A stretch of DNA of 5,404 bases from Geoglobus sp. (lineage in GTDB: Archaea; Halobacteriota; Archaeoglobi; Archaeoglobales; Archaeoglobaceae), in the NCBI GenBank assembly GCA_027016965.1, contig JALURI010000096.1:1-5404 (forward strand), written 5' to 3'. Positions 1 to 5,334 of the stretch are shown here, piece by piece; the first letter of the stretch is position 1; each line of letters opens with the position of its first letter. The position numbers and the translations under genes were made by a program. Under the pieces are notes generated by a model that made no database searches, was not told the origin of the DNA, and saw only the letters and a list, made by a program, of their open reading frames with translations.

Positions 1-2
1 GA

Positions 3-152
3 GTTCTTCAGTACATGCTTGACAACAGCATAAGGGATTTCAGGGAGGTGGCAAGGATAATTCAGACGTATCAGGTGAATCCGGAGAAGGTGGTAAAGAT
101 TGTTGAGGAGCTTGAGGGAAGAACTGAACAGCTTGGTGAGGAGGTCGCCTGA
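3..152 (+). CDS. C-terminal end of a probable type II/IV secretion-system or archaellum-like ATPase (partial)
   Basis: Reading from base 3, 49 codons run open from the window edge to TGA at 150-152. The peptide contains the stretches IRDFREVARIIQTYQ and VNPEKVVKIVEELE. This pattern (an Arg/Asp-Phe-Arg segment, then a helix ending in Ile-Ile-x-x-Tyr, then an Asn-Pro-Glu-Lys turn and a last helix) resembles the extreme C-terminus of archaeal GspE/VirB11/TadA-family secretion ATPases, hexameric motors on the inner face of the membrane that power pilus or secretion assembly. None of the diagnostic Walker motifs lie inside the window, so the family call rests on this tail only. The next gene overlaps its end by about 50 bases in another frame, suggesting co-transcription. 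It could instead be another AAA-type or unrelated helical protein. Confidence 0.5.
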   Translation, partial: VLQYMLDNSIRDFREVARIIQTYQVNPEKVVKIVEELEGRTEQLGEEVA

Positions 153-762
153 GACAATTGAATTCTGTAAACGGGTTCTCAATTCTGAAAGATATGATGG
201 AAATGTCCTCCTGATGATTGTTGATTCTGCAATAACCTCTGTTGGAGTGAACTATTTCTCTGTTGTGGTTCCAAGAGTTCTTGAATTCAGAGAAAGGTTT
301 GTGGATTCAGGCAAAATAAGGTCGCTGAACGAATTCATCAGGCATGATGAAAGCACCTTTTATACAGTCTGGAAAAACAGAAGAAGCTGGAAGGTTGCGT
401 ATGGAATTGCTGAAACTGTATTGAGCTATGGTGAGGAGGTTGATGGACTCAGGAAATGGGCGCAGAGAGCTGAGCTTGAAAGATGGAGGGAATGGCTTGA
501 TGTGAAAGGAGCGGGAATAAACACATTTCAGTATCTGAGGATGATGGGCGGGATAGATACTGTAATGCCAGACAGGATAGTCAGAAGATTTCTCGAAAAG
601 TATGAGGAAATGCCGGATAATGATATCGAATTCATTAAAGAAGCGGAAAAAATATCAAAAAGGACTGGATTCAGGGCAACTGAACTGTGTTGGCTCTCAT
701 GGCTTTCATCCTATGATGACGCCAAGATAAGAAAATACTCCTCAATTTTAGCCAAAATTTAA
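100..762 (+). CDS. HhH-GPD-like (endonuclease III fold) protein lacking the catalytic lysine; function unknown
   Basis: This is a predicted soluble, mostly helical protein of up to 220 residues. Residues 135-143 (VKGAGINTF) look like the helix-hairpin-helix turn of base-excision DNA glycosylases (consensus LPGVGRKTA). The following YLRMMGGIDTVMPDRIVRRF (145-164) matches the strand carrying the catalytic aspartate, here Asp158, in the usual 'D-x-x-V/I-x-R' setting. The lysine of bifunctional glycosylases is replaced by Asn141, and no C-terminal four-cysteine Fe-S cluster is present (only Cys23 and Cys197). It may therefore be monofunctional, bind DNA without catalysis, or have a different role. 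The start is uncertain: TTG at 100 or 103 has AGGTGG about six bases upstream, while GTG at 136 would reduce the overlap with the preceding gene. A strong GGAGGT at 140-145 has no conventional in-frame start after it. The upstream gene probably shares its transcript. The HhH assignment is from motif reading only. Confidence 0.8.
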   Translation: MLRSLREELNSLVRRSPETIEFCKRVLNSERYDGNVLLMIVDSAITSVGVNYFSVVVPRVLEFRERFVDSGKIRSLNEFIRHDESTFYTVWKNRRSWKVAYGIAETVLSYGEEVDGLRKWAQRAELERWREWLDVKGAGINTFQYLRMMGGIDTVMPDRIVRRFLEKYEEMPDNDIEFIKEAEKISKRTGFRATELCWLSWLSSYDDAKIRKYSSILAKI

Positions 763-765
763 ATA
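758..765 (+). promoter_or_regulatory. Archaeal TATA box (TTTAAATA) for the rhomboid-RaSEA operon
   Basis: TTTAAATA is a near-ideal archaeal TATA box, preceded by purine-rich CCAAAA that can serve as a BRE for TFB. Its centre is about 25-26 bases from the GTG at 787, which places the expected transcription start at the start codon itself, so the mRNA is probably leaderless. The box physically includes the TAA stop (760-762) of the upstream gene. Confidence 0.7.
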
Positions 766-786
766 CAATCCTGCCAACTCAGGCAA

Positions 787-1599
787 GTGGCTGGATGTGA
801 TGTATGTGGAAAGGAAGAGTTTCTGCCATATAAATGCAGTTACTGTGGTGGGGCTTTCTGTTCAGATCACAGACTGCCTGAAAAGCATGAGTGTGAGGGG
901 CTTTACGACATACCCGTAAAGGTCAGAAGAGAGGATGAAATTGGGAAAAAGGCTGTGAAAAGAAAAAAAAGAGATATCTCAATTTATGAACTGGATCCAA
1001 ATCTTCGAAAAAAGAAGAATGTTTTTCAGACGTATGGATACAATAATGTAATTCTTGCACTGATAACAGTTCTTTTTGCAATCGAAATAATATTCAAGCC
1101 GATCATCCAATATCTCTGGCTTGATCCTGAACTGGTTCTCCAGAGACCCTGGCAGATTGTAACAAGTATATTCCTCCATGGCTCCTTCGAACATTATCTT
1201 GTCAATGCGATTGTTCTCTTCTTTTTCGGATCGGAGCTTGAGAGAAGGGTTGGTGGAAACACCTATCTGAGAATATTCATACTTTCAGGTATTTTCGGAA
1301 ATATTATGTACCTCGCATTCTCTTCAGCAACCTCCTCATATGTTCCTGCCCTGGGTGCTTCTGGGGCGATATATGGCATAATGGGTGCCCTTGCCATAAT
1401 TGCTCCAGAGATAAGGGTTCTTCTGTTTTTTATAATTCCAATAAATATCAGAGTTGCTGTTGTTCTCTTCGCCCTTTACAACCTGTTCCTCACACCATTC
1501 TCCATCTTCACGGGAGTTGCATATATTGCACATCTTGGAGGGCTTGCAGTGGGGCTTTACTACGGCAAGAAAATCGGATTCAGGAGGAGATTCTATTGA
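787..1599 (+). CDS. Rhomboid-family intramembrane serine protease with N-terminal AN1 zinc finger
   Basis: This is a membrane protease predicted to cut substrates within the bilayer. Residues 4-36 form a complete AN1-type zinc finger with ligands Cys4, Cys7, Cys17, Cys20, Cys25, His28, His34 and Cys36. A highly basic linker (about 46-63) follows, then a six-helix rhomboid core (about 86-260). In the core, helix 2 carries His131, His136 and Asn140 (matching His145, His150 and Asn154 of E. coli GlpG), and the LERRVG element follows. The GASG motif supplies the nucleophile Ser192, and AHLGG in helix 6 supplies His249, so the Ser-His dyad is intact. The finger and basic linker should face the cytoplasm. 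The AN1-rhomboid fusion is known in archaea (Haloferax RhoII is an example). GTG at 787 is the first usable start after an in-frame stop at 760, has no Shine-Dalgarno, and fits a leaderless transcript. It overlaps the next gene by four bases. Substrate unknown. Confidence 0.93.
   Translation: MAGCDVCGKEEFLPYKCSYCGGAFCSDHRLPEKHECEGLYDIPVKVRREDEIGKKAVKRKKRDISIYELDPNLRKKKNVFQTYGYNNVILALITVLFAIEIIFKPIIQYLWLDPELVLQRPWQIVTSIFLHGSFEHYLVNAIVLFFFGSELERRVGGNTYLRIFILSGIFGNIMYLAFSSATSSYVPALGASGAIYGIMGALAIIAPEIRVLLFFIIPINIRVAVVLFALYNLFLTPFSIFTGVAYIAHLGGLAVGLYYGKKIGFRRRFY
1582..1589 (+). promoter_or_regulatory. Shine-Dalgarno (AGGAGGAG) that fixes the TTG start of the RaSEA gene
   Basis: AGGAGGAG lies inside the last codons of the rhomboid gene, six bases before TTG at 1596. 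It contrasts with the leaderless first gene and supports both the unusual TTG start and translational coupling through the TTGA stop/start overlap. Confidence 0.75.
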
Positions 1600-2510
1600 A
1601 GACATGGATTGAAAAGGAGAGGTTTGATGATGAGATTGTTGACTGTCTGACAGTAATACTCCCAACTAAGGGGTGCTCATGGGACTCATGTCATATGTGC
1701 AGCTACACATCAGACTCCCCCAGAGATGCGACCCAGGAAAAAATACTTGCCGAGCTTTTCAGGGCAGTTGAAAGAAAATCAGGCCAGATAATAAAGATCT
1801 TCACATCCGGAAGCTTTTTTGACAGCAGAGAGATTGAAAAAGAAACAAGACAGAAGATCTTCAAAAAAATTCAGGAGAAAGGATTCAGGAAGATTATAGT
1901 TGAAAGCCGCCCTGAATTCATAACAGAGGAGACAGTAAAGGAGATCTCCCTGCTGGATGTGGAGGTTGAGGTTGGCATCGGGCTTGAAACATCAAACGAT
2001 GTTTACAGGGCAGAACTGATAAACAAGGGATTCACATTTCAGGATTTCGTTGAAGCAAGCAAAATGCTGCGGGAGGTTGCGAGGGTAAAGGCGTATTTAC
2101 TCCTGAAGCCACCGTTGCTGACAGAAAAGGAGAGCATTGAGGACATTCTCAAATCATTAAACGATGTGAAGAGGTTTGCAGATATTGTATCCCTGAACCT
2201 CATGACCGTCCATTCAAAAACACCAGTTGAAAGTCTGTATCTTAAAGGACTTTACCGCCCTCCATGGCTCTGGAGTGCGGTTGATATCCTGAAAAAATCA
2301 GATGCAGAAATTATATGCGATCCTGTTGCAGGCGGTAAAAAACGAGGTCCCCACAACTGCTTCAGATGTGACGGGGATGTTGTCAGGGAGATAAGAAAGT
2401 TCTCCCTCACCCAAAACAGAGATGTTTTCAAAAAAGAATGTGAGTGCAGAGAAAGATGGGAGATGTCACTTCATGCGGAAGAGCTGACAGAAACTTTCAT
2501 CTTTTTCTGA
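1596..2510 (+). CDS. raSEA: Archaeosine synthase radical SAM subunit (RaSEA family)
   Basis: RaSEA works with ArcS on tRNA position 15: ArcS attaches lysine to the preQ0 base, and the radical SAM subunit cleaves the adduct to give archaeosine (G+). The 304-residue protein starts with a short strand, then LPTKGCSWDSCHMC, whose Cys27, Cys32 and Cys35 (spacing C-x4-C-x2-C, one longer than the classic C-x3-C-x2-C) should bind the 4Fe-4S/SAM cluster. FTSGSFFD (69-76), ESRPEF (103-108) and GIGLET (127-132) are typical of the COG1244/Elp3-like barrel. KAYLLLKPP (165-173) and a late VHSKTPVESLY segment also fit the family. A C-terminal group, Cys255-x2-Cys258 and Cys282-x-Cys284, probably binds zinc or a second cluster. 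TTG is chosen because of a strong Shine-Dalgarno and the four-base overlap with the rhomboid stop. The ArcS partner is not in this window. The coding end is T-rich (TTTTTCT at 2502-2508) and may help termination before the next promoter. Confidence 0.88.
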   Translation: MKTWIEKERFDDEIVDCLTVILPTKGCSWDSCHMCSYTSDSPRDATQEKILAELFRAVERKSGQIIKIFTSGSFFDSREIEKETRQKIFKKIQEKGFRKIIVESRPEFITEETVKEISLLDVEVEVGIGLETSNDVYRAELINKGFTFQDFVEASKMLREVARVKAYLLLKPPLLTEKESIEDILKSLNDVKRFADIVSLNLMTVHSKTPVESLYLKGLYRPPWLWSAVDILKKSDAEIICDPVAGGKKRGPHNCFRCDGDVVREIRKFSLTQNRDVFKKECECRERWEMSLHAEELTETFIFF

Positions 2511-2521
2511 GTTCAAAAATC

Positions 2522-2529
2522 TTAAATAT
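2522..2529 (+). promoter_or_regulatory. Archaeal TATA box (TTAAATAT) for pdaD
   Basis: TTAAATAT with the upstream A-rich stretch CAAAAATC lies in the 41-base gap between the RaSEA and pdaD genes. Its centre is 26-27 bases from GTG at 2552, again predicting a leaderless mRNA. A GGAG at 2542-2545, six bases before GTG, could act as a ribosome site if transcription begins further upstream, and it can pair with CTCC at 2531-2534. Confidence 0.65.
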
Positions 2530-2551
2530 CCTCCTTGTATTGGAGTAATCT

Positions 2552-3094
2552 GTGAGAATTGAGCAGCAGATCAATGGAATCCAGGGAATAAAATCTGAGG
2601 TAATCGACAGAAATAGATTTCTGGTTCCGAGAAAGGTGTTCTTTACATCAGGTTCAGGAAGCCATGAGGATGAGCTTGTGAGCTTTGAGCTCGCTTTGAG
2701 GGATGCTGGCATTGAGAGATTTAATCTTGTAACTGTGAGCAGCATCTTTCCCCCACAGTGCGAGATCGTTGAGATGAATGATGGCATGAGGGATCTTTAT
2801 CCGGGGCAGATCGTTTTCTGCGTTATGGCGAAAGAAACAAGCAATGAAGAGGGGAAGAAAATCTATGCGACAATTGGATGTGCAGTTCCTGATGATCCGT
2901 CACTTCACGGCTATTTGACAGAGTATCATGGCATTTACAGGGGAGAAGATGTTGGAAGAAAGGCAGAGGAGAGCGCAAAATTCATGCTTGAAACTGCGTT
3001 TGGAGTGAAGGCTGGAAAAACATTCAGCATAACAAAGGTTGCTGAAGTAAGGGACTGCACAACAGTTGTTTCTGCAGCTGTTTTCGTTCTGTAA
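2552..3094 (+). CDS. pdaD: Pyruvoyl-dependent arginine decarboxylase (proenzyme)
   Basis: This enzyme decarboxylates arginine to agmatine, the entry to archaeal polyamines and the source of agmatine for agmatidine in tRNA-Ile2. The 180-residue proenzyme contains NLVTVSSIFPP (58-68), the self-cleavage site of the family. Chain cleavage between Ser63 and Ser64 should leave a 63-residue beta chain and an alpha chain whose first residue, from Ser64, becomes the pyruvoyl cofactor. Asn58 corresponds to a conserved residue near the cleavage site, and Glu124 in YLTEYHG is the likely counterpart of the catalytic glutamate (Glu109 in the Methanocaldococcus enzyme). The N-terminus is about 11 residues longer than in that enzyme (165 residues). 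An in-frame TAA at 2546 means GTG at 2552 is the earliest start. The gene is preceded by its own TATA box, and its stop codon directly abuts that of the convergent gene. Confidence 0.94.
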   Translation: MRIEQQINGIQGIKSEVIDRNRFLVPRKVFFTSGSGSHEDELVSFELALRDAGIERFNLVTVSSIFPPQCEIVEMNDGMRDLYPGQIVFCVMAKETSNEEGKKIYATIGCAVPDDPSLHGYLTEYHGIYRGEDVGRKAEESAKFMLETAFGVKAGKTFSITKVAEVRDCTTVVSAAVFVL

Positions 3095-4525
3095 TTATTC
3101 AATCTCTCCGTATATTCCAAACCTCAAAGGCTGATCCTGCATGTAATTTTTGTCAAGTTTCAGGGCAATTTCTGCTTTTTTGATCTCCCTTCCCAGATAT
3201 CCTGCATGATCAGGCCTGCTTACAAGATTTAGCCTTAAAATTGTGTCAAGAATGCTTTTCGCATCTCTGCCTGCTATCACAGCCTTCTCGTGATGGCAGA
3301 ATATTTTTCCTTCTGAAATCCATATTCTGAAGTCGCCCATCGGGTCCCTTTCAAATCTTCTGTTTTTCTCTGCCTGCACGTATTCCTCTGGCTTTGCAGG
3401 TTCAGGATATCTGAATTTCTCCTTTAGGGCAATAAGGTTTATTCCAAGGTCTTTTGGTGGACTCTGTCTTATTTCAGCACCCTTTGCCATGTAGCTTGCT
3501 CTGGAAAGCTCCATAACACTTCCCCTTGTTTTCACACTTGCCTCTGTTGTGAAAAGAATGCTTACCCCGGCTTCCATTCCAATGTAGGCAAGAAGAGCAT
3601 TTATTCCTGTTGAATCTGCATCAAACAGCTCTGTAACATTTCCCGCTCCAAAGAGGGTGGGTGTAACCGGATCAATCGTTCTGTATGACTGGTACCTCCG
3701 AAAACTGCTTACCAGCCCATCTATATCCAGAACCGGATCTGCTATCACCTTTTCAGTTTTTGTTTTCAGAAATTCGACAAGATGTTTCAGCCTCTCCACA
3801 TCTCTCTCAACAGCAACAACAGCCTGATGGTCTATGAGCTCAGCGACATCAAGATTCTGCAGAGATACGCTCATGATCATGTCAACTCCCCCATTCATGG
3901 CGATTTCAATCGCTTTTTTTGAAAATGTATCAATGCTCAAAGCCCTGCACATGTCCCTTGCAACCTTCACAGCTCTCCTCACATCATCTGTGGAAAAACT
4001 GAGGGGGATGCCGAGATCGATTATGTCCGCACCGCATTCTGTGTAATACTGAATTTTTTCAGCAAGTTCATCTCTTCCAAGCTCTGTTGCATCAACCACC
4101 TCAGCTACAACCTTCATTCTGCTATTTCCTCCAATCTGAATTCCATTTATATCAAAAACACCCGATTCTTCCTGCTCAATGAGCTTCATAATCTCCCTTT
4201 CCTTTTCAATCTCAACAAGCCTGTCAGCAGGAATGTGATGGGAAAGCTCAATTCTTTCAGCAGAATTGACAACTCTGGGAATGTCAAATGCATGAACAGG
4301 TCCGAGCCTCACCTTAACCCCCTTTTTCCTTTCAACTTCTTCCCATTTCCCCCTGGCAAGTCCCGGAACAAGAACAAGATCGTATTTAGAGAGATCGATA
4401 CCTTCAAGATCCCTGTGGGTTATAAAGGCAGCAACATCCACATCCGCAACATGAACATCACATCCTTTAGATTTTTTTCTGACCATTTCTTCTGCAAGTT
4501 TCCCTGTTACAAGAAGGATCCTCAT
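3095..4525 (-). CDS. Dihydropteroate synthase-like protein, archaeal MJ0107 type (TIGR00284 family)
   Basis: This soluble protein of 476 residues has three parts. Residues 1 to about 125 form an alpha/beta domain starting MRILLVTGKLAEEMV, with VLVPGLARGKWEEVE, of the kind that precedes archaeal DHPS homologues. Residues about 135-370 are a pterin-binding TIM barrel resembling dihydropteroate synthase: GADIIDLGIP (165-174), SIDTFSKKAIEIAMNGG (197-213) and DPVLDIDG (263-270) match the 'GADIIDIG', 'SIDT' and 'DPG' motifs. Residues about 373-476 are a DUF4346-like tail with DPMGDFRIWI and DHAGYLGREIKKAEIALKL, homologous to small cyanobacterial proteins such as slr0651. The family occurs in archaea that use methanopterin and lack bacterial DHPS, so a role in pterin or folate-like C1 cofactor synthesis is plausible, but the reaction is not established to my knowledge. 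The ATG at 4525 starts the conserved N-terminal strand and has no Shine-Dalgarno. It diverges from the PHP gene and ends flush with pdaD. Confidence 0.9.
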   Translation of the reverse strand: MRILLVTGKLAEEMVRKKSKGCDVHVADVDVAAFITHRDLEGIDLSKYDLVLVPGLARGKWEEVERKKGVKVRLGPVHAFDIPRVVNSAERIELSHHIPADRLVEIEKEREIMKLIEQEESGVFDINGIQIGGNSRMKVVAEVVDATELGRDELAEKIQYYTECGADIIDLGIPLSFSTDDVRRAVKVARDMCRALSIDTFSKKAIEIAMNGGVDMIMSVSLQNLDVAELIDHQAVVAVERDVERLKHLVEFLKTKTEKVIADPVLDIDGLVSSFRRYQSYRTIDPVTPTLFGAGNVTELFDADSTGINALLAYIGMEAGVSILFTTEASVKTRGSVMELSRASYMAKGAEIRQSPPKDLGINLIALKEKFRYPEPAKPEEYVQAEKNRRFERDPMGDFRIWISEGKIFCHHEKAVIAGRDAKSILDTILRLNLVSRPDHAGYLGREIKKAEIALKLDKNYMQDQPLRFGIYGEIE

Positions 4526-4529
4526 AAAC

Positions 4530-4538
4530 TTTAATTTA
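4530..4538 (+). promoter_or_regulatory. Archaeal TATA-like box (TTTAATTTA) for the PHP gene
   Basis: TTTAATTTA lies in the 36-base divergent intergenic region. Its centre is 28 bases from ATG at 4562, so the transcript would start at or just before that ATG and would exclude the alternative GTG at 4541. This is the main reason for choosing the shorter start of the PHP gene. Confidence 0.55.
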
Positions 4539-4546
4539 CAGTGCCA

Positions 4547-4554
4547 TCAAAAAG
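4547..4554 (-). promoter_or_regulatory. Weak TATA-like element (CTTTTTGA on the minus strand) for the DHPS-like gene
   Basis: Minus-strand CTTTTTGA is centred about 25-26 bases from the ATG at 4525, the spacing seen for the other genes here. It is a poor TATA match, and the call rests mainly on position. If correct, the two divergent core promoters overlap, and bound TBP/TFB complexes could exclude each other. Confidence 0.25.
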
Positions 4555-4561
4555 TCTTTCC

Positions 4562-5188
4562 ATGCTAAGAGCTGAACTTCACGTTCACTCAACATACAGC
4601 GATGGTTCAGACACTCCAGACAGAATTGTCAGAAGAGCCGTTGAGCTTGAACTTGACTGCCTTTCTGTAACAGACCATGACACAGTATCGGGGGGTCTTT
4701 CTGCAATGGACTATGCAAGAGATGAGAATCTCGACATCCAGATAATTCCGGGAGTTGAGGTCACAACATCTGACGGACATCTTCTTGTTTTAGGAGTTGA
4801 GAGAGACATTGACCGGAGGATGAGCCTGAAGGAAACGGTTGAAGCTGCAAAAAAGCAGAGGGGCGTTTGCATAATACCGCATCCATTTCAGATTGAAAGA
4901 AAAGGAGTCAGAAAACCTGAGCTTTTCAGGTATGCAGACGGGATTGAGGTTTTCAATGCCAAGTACGTTGTGGGGATATTCAACTGGCTTGCAAGGAGGT
5001 ATGCTGTTAGATATACCAAGCCATTCACAGCAGGGAGTGATGCCCACAGCACAGCTGAAATGGGATATGGAATAACTCTGTTCAATGGAGATTTTATCAG
5101 CAGTCTGCTCAGTGGAAAAACATACATTGATGGGAAAAGACTGCCCATCTCGATATGGCTGAGAAATTCCCTGAGGAGAAGAATTTAA
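4562..5188 (+). CDS. Compact PHP-domain metal-dependent phosphoesterase
   Basis: The 208-residue protein is essentially one PHP domain (TrpH/YciV and histidinol-phosphatase-like superfamily), predicted to hydrolyse phosphoesters with two or three divalent metals. The full ligand set is visible: HVHSTYSDG gives His7, His9 and Asp14; TDHD gives Asp38, His39 and Asp40; PGVEVTT gives Glu66; IIPHPF gives His107; GIEVFNA gives Glu129; GSDAHS gives Asp160 and His162. The bacterial relatives (RNase AM/YciV) are longer, because an extra domain is inserted, so this is a minimal version. ATG at 4562 is preferred over GTG at 4541 because it puts the HxH motif at the usual six residues from the start and agrees with the TATA spacing. 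The substrate is unknown: a nucleotide, short RNA or pterin phosphate is possible. The divergent DHPS-like gene is the only contextual hint. Its stop overlaps the stop of a minus-strand small ORF. Confidence 0.92.
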   Translation: MLRAELHVHSTYSDGSDTPDRIVRRAVELELDCLSVTDHDTVSGGLSAMDYARDENLDIQIIPGVEVTTSDGHLLVLGVERDIDRRMSLKETVEAAKKQRGVCIIPHPFQIERKGVRKPELFRYADGIEVFNAKYVVGIFNWLARRYAVRYTKPFTAGSDAHSTAEMGYGITLFNGDFISSLLSGKTYIDGKRLPISIWLRNSLRRRI

Positions 5189-5283
5189 TGTGGATAATCC
5201 TCCATTATGGAATCCTTCAACGGACATTCATCACATCTCAGCTCAAACTGACAGGTTATGGCAGTGTCATGAATGCATGTCAT
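5185..5283 (-). CDS. Probable 32-residue cysteine-rich mini-protein, possible metal-binding knuckle
   Basis: A minus-strand ORF starts at ATG (5283-5281) and ends at TAA (5187-5185), overlapping the PHP stop codon convergently by four bases. The peptide has Cys3, His5, Cys11, Cys17 and Cys20, with the core CQFELRCDECPL (C-x5-C-x2-C) and an acidic tail ending EDYPH. This fits a small zinc- or Fe-S-binding protein, although I recognise no named family. Support for being real: a TATA-like box 27-28 bases upstream of ATG, the same leaderless geometry as its neighbours; a cysteine pattern; and acidic/hydrophobic composition unlike that of the opposite strand. Against: it is very short, and a 40-codon plus-strand ORF (5188-5310) covers it codon for codon. 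No Shine-Dalgarno apart from a weak GAGAGG touching the ATG. Confidence 0.5.
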   Translation of the reverse strand: MTCIHDTAITCQFELRCDECPLKDSIMEDYPH

Positions 5284-5306
5284 CCTCTCAAATACCCCAC
5301 AGAACA

Positions 5307-5314
5307 ATAAAAAA
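5307..5314 (-). promoter_or_regulatory. TATA-like element (TTTTTATT on the minus strand) for the mini-protein
   Basis: Minus-strand AAAATTTTTTTATTG contains TTTTTATT, centred 27-28 bases before the ATG at 5283, with CCAAAA upstream as a possible BRE. The T-run could equally be a transcription terminator for the minus-strand gene ending at 5335, since archaeal terminators are T-rich. It may do both. Confidence 0.4.
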
Positions 5315-5334
5315 ATTTTGGAAGGAAATTCTGG

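Noticed and set aside
180..240. Box C/D-like RNA signals (ATGATGG, CTGATGATTG).
   Set aside because: No properly spaced final box D or terminal stem, and the stretch is coding. Similar half-motifs near 1624-1648 and 713-719 fail in the same way.
1336..1665. 109-codon minus-strand ORF opposite the rhomboid and RaSEA junction.
   Set aside because: Low-complexity composition without recognisable motif, antisense to the rhomboid catalytic core.
2531..2545. CTCC/GGAG hairpin before pdaD as a riboswitch or attenuator.
   Set aside because: Only a four-base-pair stem, and it would lie upstream of the predicted transcription start.
4541..4561. GTG at 4541 as the start of the PHP protein.
   Set aside because: It would add seven residues with no family counterpart and falls only a few bases after the TATA-like box, so it would probably not be transcribed.
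4790..5227. 145-codon minus-strand ORF opposite the PHP gene.
   Set aside because: It lies antisense to all late PHP metal motifs, its composition is Ser/Cys/Pro-rich and no domain is visible; a shadow frame.
5188..5310. 40-codon plus-strand ORF starting ATG at 5188 with GAGGAG nine bases upstream.
   Set aside because: Codon-aligned antisense of the cysteine-rich mini-protein with weaker coding signal; the Shine-Dalgarno lies in the PHP coding end. Not fully excluded.
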